Notes under the pieces: model-generated
Told to the model about the DNA's origin: nothing
The model's database searches: none
Seen by the model: only the letters and a program-made list of their open reading frames with translations
Position numbers and translations under genes: made by a program
Assembly: GCA_030618475.1 (NCBI GenBank)
Contig: JAUXDG010000174.1
Coordinates: forward strand, 1-6,114
DNA length: 6,114 nt
Direction: 5' to 3'
From: Gammaproteobacteria bacterium
GTDB taxonomy: Bacteria; Pseudomonadota; Gammaproteobacteria; DSM-19610
In this document: one piece after another, positions 1 to 5,400 of the stretch
How positions within the stretch are numbered: the first letter of the stretch is position 1
How the letters are laid out: each line of letters begins with the position of its first letter

Positions 1-4
1 ACGG

Positions 5-33
5 CCTGGGAGCGGTCAACTGCGGAACCCAGG
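5..33 (-). terminator. Weak hairpin just after the hypothetical gene
   Basis: A 6-bp perfect inverted repeat, CCTGGG (5-10) and CCCAGG (28-33), with a 17-nt loop starts 2 nt beyond the TGA stop of the 88-aa gene. No T-run follows on the minus strand before the window ends, so a terminator role is only a possibility. Confidence 0.2.
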
Positions 34-35
34 TT

Positions 36-302
36 TCAAAGCAGTGTGGCGTGACTGACTCGCCCGTAGCGGTCCAGCGTTAGACACAGGCGGCCCTGGC
101 ACGGTATGCGAGCGGCGACCCAGCCGGAGCCTTCCATGAGGATTTCCTCGAACTGCACAAAGGCTATGACGTGGCAATCATTCTGCTCGATGATTTCATA
201 GTGCAGGGAATTTTCATCGATCCGGCCATTCTGCGAACGGAAGGCCGTCAGTTCACGACAGCACAATAGATACCGTTCAATATTTTGCATAAGATAGTGC
301 AT
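36..302 (-). CDS. Small conserved-looking hypothetical protein, 88 aa
   Basis: I do not recognise this protein and assign no function. It is a complete 88-residue frame with a TGA stop. It is probably soluble: I see no signal peptide and no membrane segment. It has five cysteines (residues 14, 15, 43, 68, 73), with an adjacent CC pair near the N terminus and no CxxC motif. The composition is protein-like, with mixed charged and hydrophobic residues, and no convincing competing frame lies on the other strand. The start is uncertain: ATG at 302 and an in-frame ATG at 290 (Met5) both lack a good Shine-Dalgarno sequence. It lies 222 bp downstream of phosphoribulokinase on the same strand, with a strong hairpin in between, so it is probably transcribed separately. 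A possible promoter lies at 360-387. That it is a real gene rests on composition and on the lack of a better reading. Confidence 0.6.
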   Translation of the reverse strand: MHYLMQNIERYLLCCRELTAFRSQNGRIDENSLHYEIIEQNDCHVIAFVQFEEILMEGSGWVAARIPCQGRLCLTLDRYGRVSHATLL

Positions 303-359
303 GACAGTGTTTCATCGCAGTCACCCGGGCTGCCGCCGATAAGCTTCAACAACCAATAA

Positions 360-387
360 AGTATAGATGGCCTTGCCTGCGGTGCAA
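360..387 (-). promoter_or_regulatory. Possible sigma70-like promoter for the 88-aa gene
   Basis: On the minus strand a TATACT -10 (5 of 6 matches; plus positions 360-365) is preceded by a poor TTGCAC -35 (382-387) with a 16-nt spacer. The start of transcription would leave a leader of about 50 nt before the ATG at 302. The -35 sits in a small dyad, CCTTGC (371-376) and GCAAGG (384-389), which might be an operator or chance. Confidence 0.3.
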
Positions 388-463
388 GGTGGTAAACCAT
401 ATCAGCAGGCGTCAAAGTTCAGACGCTTCAAAGGTGGGCGGGGGGCGGGTTAAGCGATGAACG

Positions 464-499
464 AACGGGGGCGTCAGACAGCTGCTGCACGCCCCCGTT
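464..499 (-). terminator. GC-rich hairpin downstream of prk, likely terminator
   Basis: An 11-bp perfect inverted repeat, AACGGGGGCGT (464-474) and ACGCCCCCGTT (489-499), starts 25 nt past the prk stop. The 14-nt loop has extra self-complementarity (CAG/CTG). The stem is very stable, but the minus-strand sequence after it (CGTTCATCGC) has no U-tract. It may therefore act as an imperfect or factor-assisted terminator, or as a 3' end stabiliser, for the prk transcript. It separates prk from the 88-aa gene. Confidence 0.5.
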
Positions 500-524
500 T
501 ATGGTTTGCCGGGTGATGAAGGGA

Positions 525-1403
525 TCAGGCGGTTTTTTTATCGGACATCATTTTTTCAATGATGGGTGCCAGGATGATTTCCATGGCAAAACCCATTTTG
601 CCACCGGGCACAACGAAAGAGTTTCGCCGTGACATGAAGGAGTTTTCCAGCATGCTCAGCAGGTTTGGGAAGTCGATATGCAGCTTGTCCGGGTCGCGGA
701 AACGTATCACCACGAAACTTTCGTCTGGTGTCGGAATGTCACGGGCGATAAAGGGGTTGGATGTATCGACCGTCGGTACCCGCTGGAAATTGATATCGGT
801 ACGTGAGAACTGTGGCGTAATGTAGTGCACATAGTCATGCATACGGCGCAGGATGGTGTCGGTAACCGCTTCAGCCGAGTAACCGCGCTGGGCACAGTCG
901 CGGTGAATTTTCTGGATCCACTCCAGGTTGACGATAGGTACCACGCCGATCAGCAGATCGACATGTTGCGCGATATTGACGTTATCGTCGACGGCGCCGC
1001 CGTGCAGGCCTTCGTAGAACAGTAAATCGGTGCCGGTGGCAACGGTTTCCCAGGGGGTGAATTCACCGGGTTTTTGCCCAAAAGGCTTGGCTTCTTCATT
1101 GCTGTGAAGGTAATAGCGGCGTTCGCAGCCACCGGTATCGCCATAAGTCTTGAAAGTTTCTGCGACTTTTTCGAAAAGATTGGCTTGCGGGCCAAAGTGG
1201 CTGAAATTGGCGTCACCGGCCTGTTCCGCATTTGCCATGGCTTCCTTCATGGCCACGCGGTCGAAACGGTGGAAGCTGTCGCCTTCGATGACCGCCGGGT
1301 TGAGTCCTTCGCGGAGGAAAATGTGTTCAAAAGCCAATTTTACCGTGGTGGTGCCCGCACCGGAAGAACCGGTCACTGCAATCACTGGGTTTTTTCTGGA
1401 CAT
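525..1403 (-). CDS. prk: Phosphoribulokinase, class I (proteobacterial type)
   Basis: This cytosolic kinase phosphorylates ribulose 5-phosphate with ATP to give ribulose 1,5-bisphosphate, the RuBisCO substrate of the Calvin cycle. At 292 aa it has the usual length of the octameric bacterial class. The P-loop is GSSGAGTTT (12-20); threonine in place of the Walker lysine is normal for this family. Residues known to matter in the Rhodobacter sphaeroides enzyme fall at the same numbers here: D42, H45, R49, E131 (in EGLHGG), K165, R168, D169 and R173. The protein should therefore be active. The ATG at 1403 has a good AGGAGA Shine-Dalgarno (1409-1414) 5 nt away. The gene is divergent from a SulP transporter, across a region with a long leader hairpin and an AT-rich dyad. 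Some non-autotrophic gammaproteobacteria also carry a homologue (prkB), and no RuBisCO gene is visible here, so the pathway role is probable rather than proven. Confidence 0.97.
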   Translation of the reverse strand: MSRKNPVIAVTGSSGAGTTTVKLAFEHIFLREGLNPAVIEGDSFHRFDRVAMKEAMANAEQAGDANFSHFGPQANLFEKVAETFKTYGDTGGCERRYYLHSNEEAKPFGQKPGEFTPWETVATGTDLLFYEGLHGGAVDDNVNIAQHVDLLIGVVPIVNLEWIQKIHRDCAQRGYSAEAVTDTILRRMHDYVHYITPQFSRTDINFQRVPTVDTSNPFIARDIPTPDESFVVIRFRDPDKLHIDFPNLLSMLENSFMSRRNSFVVPGGKMGFAMEIILAPIIEKMMSDKKTA

Positions 1404-1408
1404 GACAA

Positions 1409-1414
1409 TCTCCT
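1409..1414 (-). promoter_or_regulatory. Ribosome binding site of prk
   Basis: AGGAGA on the minus strand, 5 nt before the ATG at 1403, fixes the prk start. Confidence 0.85.
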
Positions 1415-1436
1415 AAAAACCAGAACTGAAAGCTTT

Positions 1437-1470
1437 TGCGCCCTGCCGGGGTATCGTCGGGCAGAGCGCA
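1437..1470 (-). promoter_or_regulatory. Long hairpin in the prk 5' leader
   Basis: In the minus-strand RNA, positions 1470-1460 (UGCGCUCUGCC) pair with 1447-1437 (GGCAGGGCGCA). This gives 11 pairs including one U-G wobble, closed by a 12-nt loop. The structure ends 33 nt before the prk ATG. It is not followed directly by a U-run, so it looks more like an mRNA structural or regulatory element than a terminator. The function is unknown. Confidence 0.45.
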
Positions 1471-1475
1471 GGAAA

Positions 1476-1502
1476 TTTTGTTGCCGCGAAGTGAAAACAA
1501 AA
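1476..1502. promoter_or_regulatory. AT-rich dyad upstream of prk, possible operator
   Basis: A perfect 7-bp inverted repeat, TTTTGTT (1476-1482) and AACAAAA (1496-1502), is separated by 13 bp. LysR-type regulators such as CbbR bind interrupted AT-rich dyads upstream of Calvin genes, but this one does not match the TNA-N7-TNA half-site pattern well. It is a candidate only. Confidence 0.3.
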
Positions 1503-1652
1503 AGCGTACGGCTGCCGGCCTTCAGCCGGGACCGCGTATTGAACCATTTTTCCGCATCAGGCGACACCTCTAATGTAACTATATATGGATAAAGGTTGTT
1601 TTGGGTGTAGATGCTGCCTCTGCGATGTCCCCATCCGATAACCCGAGCTGTA

Positions 1653-1682
1653 TTAGGAAATCATGATGGATTCGGGTACAAT
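1653..1682 (+). promoter_or_regulatory. Possible sigma70 promoter for sulP
   Basis: TACAAT (1677-1682, 5 of 6 matches to the -10 consensus) has a poor -35 (TTAGGA at 1653-1658, 18-nt spacer). Transcription would begin near 1690, leaving a leader of about 70 nt before the ATG at 1761. The -10 match is reasonable but the -35 is not. Confidence 0.35.
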
Positions 1683-1749
1683 ACTCGGCTCCCTTTCGCC
1701 GGCTCTGCTGTCCAGTTGGCGGTAACGACATTCCAGATTGTAAATTCGC

Positions 1750-1754
1750 GGAGA
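1750..1754 (+). promoter_or_regulatory. Ribosome binding site deciding the sulP start
   Basis: GGAGA lies 6 nt before the ATG at 1761. The upstream ATG at 1611 has no comparable site, so 1761 is preferred. Confidence 0.75.
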
Positions 1755-1760
1755 ACGACT

Positions 1761-3539
1761 ATGGCTGACGTACGTGACTTTTTCGCCGGGTTGCAAAAAA
1801 TGTTTATGCCATTCACCGGATGGATTGGTGAAGTGCGCCACACGAGTACTTTGCGGGCAGACCTTATTGCCGGCATCACCGTGGCTCTGGTGCTGGTTCC
1901 CCAGTCCATGGCTTACGCACAGCTTGCCGGTTTACCCCCTTATATCGGTCTCTACGCGTCGTTTATCCCGGTCATGATCGCGGCTTTCATGGGCTCTTCA
2001 CGCCAGTTGGCAACCGGCCCGGTGGCGGTGGTTTCACTGATGACGGCAGCATCGCTTGAGCCGCTGGCTGGCGGCAACATAGAGCTCTACCTGGCGCTGG
2101 CCGCCATGCTGGCCATTATGGTGGGTGTGTTCCAGATAATGTTGGGTGTACTACGACTGGGGGTGTTGGTGGACTTCCTGTCTCACCCGGTGGTGGTTGG
2201 TTTTACCAACGGCGCCGCCATCATTATCGCCACCTCCCAGCTCAGCAAGATATTCGGCGTGAGTGTCGAAAAGTCCGAACACCATTATGAAACCATCTGG
2301 CGGGTCGTTATCGCGGCCGGGCAGGATACCCACATGCTGACCCTGCTCATGGGTATTTTCGCACTGGCGATCATGATCCTGATGAAGAAGTACACGCCGA
2401 AGATTCCCAATGTGCTGACTGCGGTGGTGGTGACGACGCTCATTTCCTGGTTTTTCGGTTTCCAGGCGGTCGGCGGCAAAGTCGTCGGCGAGATCCCGGT
2501 GGGATTACCGGGTGTCACGATACCGCAACTCGATATGCAGCTGATTGTGCAGATGATGACAGCCACGGTGACCATCGCCCTGATCGGCTTCATGGAAGCG
2601 ATTGCCATCGCCAAGGCCATGGCAGCGCAGACCCGCCAGCGGCTCGACACTAACCAGGAATTGTTCGGTCAGGGACTGTCCAATGTGACCTCCGGCCTGT
2701 TTGGCGCTTACCCGGTATCGGGTTCCTTCTCGCGTTCGGCGGTCAATATTGCCGCGGGCGCCAAGACCGGTTTTTCTTCCGTGGTCACCGGCAGCGTGGT
2801 GGCCATTACGCTGTTATTCCTGACGCCGCTGCTGTACCACCTGCCGCAGGCAACCCTGGCAGCGGTGATCATGATGGCGGTCGCCAACCTGGTCAAAATC
2901 GCACCCATAAAACACGCCATGAAAGTGCAGATGCACGACGGCGTGGTGGCCATTATCACCTTTGCCTTGACACTGATTATGGCGCCGCACCTCGAAAAGG
3001 CCATCATGGTCGGTGTCATACTGTCGCTGGGGCTTTTTCTGTACCGCACCATGCGCCCGCGTTTCGCCGAACTCTCCCTGCATGCGGACGGCACCTTCCG
3101 TGATGCTCAAATACACCATCTGCCGCGTTGCAAGCATATTTCGGTGCTGCGCTTCGATGGTTCACTGTATTTCGCCAACGCCGGTTACTTTGAGAGCAGG
3201 GTGCTGGAGAATGTCGCCAGCAAACCGGACCTGAGGTATGTCATCCTGGATCTGGAGGGCGTTAACCAGGTCGATGCCACCGGCGAAGGAGCCATTGGCG
3301 TTCTTCATGAACGCCTCGAAACTGCCGGTATTACCGTTCTGGTGGCGAGAACCAAGGCGCAGACCATGCAGATCCTTGAGCGCTCGGGCATGAAGAAGGA
3401 GCTTGGCGAAGAGCATTTCTTCCGTACACGCACCGCCGCCATCCGCTACGCGCGTGAACAGCTGGGCGACGAAGCAGTGGAGGATTCACCGCTGAATCCT
3501 GACCTGTCAATCAGGCAGACGAGGGTTGCGACGGCCTGA
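1761..3539 (+). CDS. SulP/SLC26-family anion permease with STAS domain
   Basis: This is a 592-aa inner-membrane anion carrier of typical family length. The N-terminal two thirds are strongly hydrophobic and fit the 14-segment SulP fold. Family motifs are plain: VPQSMAYAQLAGLPP (46-60) running into IGLYASFIP (62-70), then GSSRQLATGPVAV (78-90), and later a PVSGSFSRSAVN motif typical of bacterial members. The C-terminal STAS domain spans about 455-570, with DLEGVNQVDATGEGA at 497-511 matching its conserved loop. I chose ATG 1761 because GGAGA (1750-1754) lies 6 nt upstream and the protein then begins like other SulP proteins; the frame is open to an ATG at 1611, but those 50 codons look non-coding. 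Members carry sulfate, bicarbonate or other anions, and sequence alone does not tell which. Divergence from prk makes bicarbonate uptake an attractive guess. Its stop abuts that of trmB. Confidence 0.93.
   Translation: MADVRDFFAGLQKMFMPFTGWIGEVRHTSTLRADLIAGITVALVLVPQSMAYAQLAGLPPYIGLYASFIPVMIAAFMGSSRQLATGPVAVVSLMTAASLEPLAGGNIELYLALAAMLAIMVGVFQIMLGVLRLGVLVDFLSHPVVVGFTNGAAIIIATSQLSKIFGVSVEKSEHHYETIWRVVIAAGQDTHMLTLLMGIFALAIMILMKKYTPKIPNVLTAVVVTTLISWFFGFQAVGGKVVGEIPVGLPGVTIPQLDMQLIVQMMTATVTIALIGFMEAIAIAKAMAAQTRQRLDTNQELFGQGLSNVTSGLFGAYPVSGSFSRSAVNIAAGAKTGFSSVVTGSVVAITLLFLTPLLYHLPQATLAAVIMMAVANLVKIAPIKHAMKVQMHDGVVAIITFALTLIMAPHLEKAIMVGVILSLGLFLYRTMRPRFAELSLHADGTFRDAQIHHLPRCKHISVLRFDGSLYFANAGYFESRVLENVASKPDLRYVILDLEGVNQVDATGEGAIGVLHERLETAGITVLVARTKAQTMQILERSGMKKELGEEHFFRTRTAAIRYAREQLGDEAVEDSPLNPDLSIRQTRVATA
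3481..3500 (-). other. Perfect hairpin in the sulP 3' end, just past trmB
   Basis: AGGATTCA (3481-3488) and TGAATCCT (3493-3500) form a perfect 8-bp stem with a 4-nt loop inside sulP coding sequence. On the minus strand it lies 39 nt beyond the trmB stop, where a 3' end structure for the thiS-thiG-trmB transcript would be expected. No U-run follows on that strand, so it is not a canonical terminator. Confidence 0.35.
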
Positions 3540-4238
3540 TCAGGCGCGCCGGTAAACAAGATCCCACACCCCGTGGCCAAGCCGTTGGCCACGTTTTTCG
3601 AACTTGGTGACAGGGCGGTAGTCAGGTCGGTCTGAATACCGCCCTTTTCCGCTACCGTTGATGAAATCCTGCGAAGCTTCCATGACCTCGAGCATGTGTT
3701 CGGCATAGGGTTGCCAGTCGGTCGCCATATGAAAGTGGCCACCGGCTTTCAGCTTGCGCGCCACAAGCGCAGCAAAGGCGGGCTGTACAATGCGCCGTTT
3801 GCGGTGTTTTTGCTTCGGCCACGGGTCCGGGAAAAACAGCAGGATCCGGTGCAGACAGTCATCGGGGATGTTCCGCTCCAGTATCTCCACGGCATCGTGA
3901 CAAAATACACGGACATTGCCGAGTCCACACGCTTCCAGTGTCCTTAACAGGCGACCTACACCGGGACGGTGTACTTCGATACCGATAAAGTCCGAATCCG
4001 GCTCGTTTGCTGCCATTTCCGCCAGGCTGGCGCCATTGCCAAAACCGATTTCCAGCGTAACCGGGGCAGAACGTCCAAAACAGGCGGCAAAGCTGAGTTC
4101 ATGCTCAATCGAAAGTCCATATTTCGGCCACAGTGTATCCAGTGCCTTCTGTTGGCCGGGCGTCAGCCTTCCTTCCCGGCGCACAAAGGAACGAATGCGC
4201 TTGTGGAGTGCGTCTTTGTTACGTTCGACTTCATTCAT
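3540..4238 (-). CDS. trmB: tRNA (guanine-N7-)-methyltransferase
   Basis: This cytosolic enzyme transfers a methyl group from S-adenosylmethionine to N7 of G46 in the variable loop of tRNAs. At 232 aa it has normal length. The N terminus has the RIRSFVRREGRLTPGQ block (14-29). The Rossmann SAM-binding motif is EIGFGNG (63-69), followed by GIEVH (86-90). The family signature FFPDPWPK (135-142) with HRKRR (145-149) is intact, as is the C-terminal RPVTKFE and RLGHGVWDL pair (208-227). The start at ATG 4238 is the first possible one, because an in-frame TAA lies just upstream; its Shine-Dalgarno is poor. It follows thiG by 65 bp on the same strand. The order thiS-thiG-trmB recurs in gammaproteobacteria such as Pseudomonas, which supports one operon. 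The 3' end converges directly on sulP. Confidence 0.97.
   Translation of the reverse strand: MNEVERNKDALHKRIRSFVRREGRLTPGQQKALDTLWPKYGLSIEHELSFAACFGRSAPVTLEIGFGNGASLAEMAANEPDSDFIGIEVHRPGVGRLLRTLEACGLGNVRVFCHDAVEILERNIPDDCLHRILLFFPDPWPKQKHRKRRIVQPAFAALVARKLKAGGHFHMATDWQPYAEHMLEVMEASQDFINGSGKGRYSDRPDYRPVTKFEKRGQRLGHGVWDLVYRRA
3572..3598 (+). terminator. Intrinsic terminator of sulP, embedded in trmB
   Basis: A perfect 9-bp stem, CGTGGCCAA (3572-3580) and TTGGCCACG (3585-3593), with a GCCG loop is followed at once by TTTTT (3594-3598). This is a canonical Rho-independent terminator for plus-strand transcription, 32 nt after the sulP stop. It lies within trmB, in codons 216-223 of the conserved C-terminal motif. 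In the minus direction no U-run follows, so trmB transcription should pass through. Confidence 0.8.
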
Positions 4239-4303
4239 GACCTGGTCGGCAGGTTACCCAAGATGGCCAAGGCCCTGGATGCGTTCGGCTATTCGTCAGA
4301 GCA
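4239..4303 (-). other. thiG-trmB spacer with hairpin at the trmB start
   Basis: This 65-bp gap has no terminator-like hairpin with a T-run, so co-transcription of thiG and trmB is likely. A small stem, ACCTG (4240-4244) and CAGGT (4250-4254), covers the only purine-rich sequence near the trmB ATG (AGG, one to three nt further upstream than ideal). Translation of trmB may therefore start weakly. Confidence 0.35.
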
Positions 4304-5116
4304 TTAGAAAAACGTGCCGTCCACGGGTGATGAGGCACTGGCAAAACGTTTTCTCGGGATGCGCCCGGCCAGATAGGATTCACGTCCTGCTTCAATGGCT
4401 TTTTTCATTGCCGCAGCCATCAGCACGGGATCTTTAGCGCCGGCAATCGCGGTATTCATCAGGACACCGTCACAACCCAGTTCCATGGCGATCGCTGCAT
4501 CCGAGGCGCAGCCGACACCGGCGTCGACCAGAATCGGGACACTGGCGTTTTCGACGATGGTGCGAATATTGTACGGGTTGCGAATCCCCAGGCCGGAGCC
4601 GATGGGCGCCGCCAGTGGCATCACCGCGACACAACCCAGTTCTTCAAACCGTCTGGCGACAATGGGGTCGTCGTTGGTATAGACCATCACTTTGAAGCCG
4701 TCCTGGATCAGCGTCTCGGCGGCGCTCAGGGTCTGGGTGATGTCCGGAAACAGGGTCTTTTCGTCGCCCAGCACTTCCAGTTTTACCAGGTTATGACCGT
4801 CCAGCAGTTCGCGGGCCAGGCGGCAGGTGCGTACCGCATCCGCTTCGCTGTAACAACCGGCGGTGTTGGGCAGATAGGTGTAGCGATCCGGCGGCAGCAC
4901 ATCCAGCAGGCTGGGTTCACCGGCATTCTGGCCTATGTTGGTGCGGCGAATGGCAACGGTAACGATTTCTGCGCCGCTGGCTTCGACCGCCAGGCGGGTT
5001 TCGTCCATGTCCTTGTACTTGCCGGTACCGACCAGCAGCCGGGAATGATAGGCAACACCGTCGATCATCAACGGGTCTGCGCTTGTGGGCGTTGTGGGTT
5101 TCATGACAGTTGACAT
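4304..5116 (-). CDS. thiG: Thiazole synthase ThiG
   Basis: ThiG is a cytosolic TIM-barrel enzyme. It condenses 1-deoxy-D-xylulose 5-phosphate, dehydroglycine and the sulfur carried by ThiS thiocarboxylate into the thiazole phosphate of thiamine. The sequence is full length (270 aa, with an N-terminal extension of about 12 residues over shorter homologues). Visible family features are LLVGTGKY (27-34), NTAGC (84-88), the active-site lysine in VKLEVLGD (K112, the Schiff-base residue by homology), PLAAPIGSGLG, and the phosphate-binding VDAGVG and GCDGVLMNTAI segments. The ATG at 5116 is set by AAGGAGA (5122-5128) 5 nt away; a later Met5 has no such site. It lies 23 bp after thiS on the same strand, as expected for partners in one pathway, and leads into trmB. 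Confidence 0.97.
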   Translation of the reverse strand: MSTVMKPTTPTSADPLMIDGVAYHSRLLVGTGKYKDMDETRLAVEASGAEIVTVAIRRTNIGQNAGEPSLLDVLPPDRYTYLPNTAGCYSEADAVRTCRLARELLDGHNLVKLEVLGDEKTLFPDITQTLSAAETLIQDGFKVMVYTNDDPIVARRFEELGCVAVMPLAAPIGSGLGIRNPYNIRTIVENASVPILVDAGVGCASDAAIAMELGCDGVLMNTAIAGAKDPVLMAAAMKKAIEAGRESYLAGRIPRKRFASASSPVDGTFF

Positions 5117-5121
5117 GCTGT

Positions 5122-5128
5122 TCTCCTT
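5122..5128 (-). promoter_or_regulatory. Ribosome binding site of thiG
   Basis: AAGGAGA on the minus strand, 5 nt before the ATG at 5116, is the strongest ribosome site in the operon. It sits in the short thiS-thiG gap. Confidence 0.85.
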
Positions 5129-5139
5129 AATAGGCCGGT

Positions 5140-5340
5140 TCAGCCGCCGCCGATGGCGCGCACGATTTCGATCTGGTCATCCGCCGCCAATATATGGGAC
5201 TCGAAACTGCTGCGCGGCACGATTTCCCGGTTGACTTCCATGGCCAGGCGTTCATTCGTCAGGTCCAGATGTTCAATCAGCTGGGCGGCACTCATGCCCT
5301 CCGGCAACTGCTCGGCTTTGCCATTAATGATCAGTTTCAT
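5140..5340 (-). CDS. thiS: Sulfur carrier protein ThiS
   Basis: ThiS is a small ubiquitin-fold carrier. Its C-terminal glycine is adenylated by ThiF or a MoeB-like enzyme, converted to a thiocarboxylate, and donates sulfur to ThiG. The 66-aa length is typical. The N-terminal MKLIINGK strand, the central LAMEVNREIVPR block (32-43) and the C-terminal IEIVRAIGGG are all family-like, and the essential GG end is present (three glycines in all). The ATG at 5338-5340 has only a weak AGG upstream. A TAGAAT -10-like sequence lies so close to the start that, if used, the leader would be almost absent. It is the first gene of the probable thiS-thiG-trmB operon. No ThiF, ThiO or ThiH gene is visible in the window. 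Confidence 0.95.
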   Translation of the reverse strand: MKLIINGKAEQLPEGMSAAQLIEHLDLTNERLAMEVNREIVPRSSFESHILAADDQIEIVRAIGGG

Positions 5341-5400
5341 GGGCCTGCATTCTACCCGAAAAGTTGCATTGGCGGAGAATCCGTGTACATATAGCCGGTT
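5341..5400. promoter_or_regulatory. 60-bp divergent gap between thiS and acyl-CoA synthetase
   Basis: Both divergent promoters must lie here or reach into the genes. On the minus strand, TAGAAT (5 of 6 matches to a -10) ends 8 nt before the thiS ATG, without a clear -35. On the plus strand, TTGCAT (5364-5369) and TACATA (5386-5391) are a weak pair with a 16-nt spacer. The gap is too short for a thiamine pyrophosphate riboswitch and I see no CUGAGA core. Confidence 0.4.

Larger units (their letters stand above)
303..524. other. Intergenic spacer between prk and the 88-aa gene
   Basis: No credible coding frame lies in these 222 bp. The spacer holds the prk-proximal hairpin (464-499), a G-rich plus-strand tract at 433-449 (runs of 3, 6 and 3 G separated by single C), and the weak promoter and dyad at 360-389. 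I see no RNA gene. Confidence 0.6.
1404..1760. promoter_or_regulatory. Divergent regulatory region between prk and sulP
   Basis: These 357 bp separate two divergent genes. The region holds the prk ribosome site, the leader hairpin (1437-1470), the AT dyad (1476-1502), a short GC hairpin (CCGGC/GCCGG, 1515-1529), an AT-rich patch (about 1571-1596) with a TATAGT -10-like match on the minus strand (1578-1583), and a plus-strand TACAAT -10-like match (1677-1682). The open frame that extends sulP upstream to 1611 shows no protein-like features and is better read as leader. Confidence 0.6.

Noticed and set aside
1344..1370. Phosphoribulokinase P-loop lacking the usual Walker lysine
   Set aside because: Threonine at this position is normal for class I phosphoribulokinases, so it is not a defect.
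1074..1592. 172-codon plus-strand open frame over prk
   Set aside because: It is antisense to a clearly functional kinase and crosses into the divergent promoter region. Its translation has no family features.
1611..1760. N-terminal extension of sulP from ATG 1611
   Set aside because: No ribosome site, no protein-like composition, and a good ribosome site with a family-typical N terminus at 1761.
3916..4437. 173-codon plus-strand open frame over trmB and thiG
   Set aside because: It spans two well-supported genes on the other strand, and its translation is serine/arginine/proline-rich, as expected of a shadow frame.
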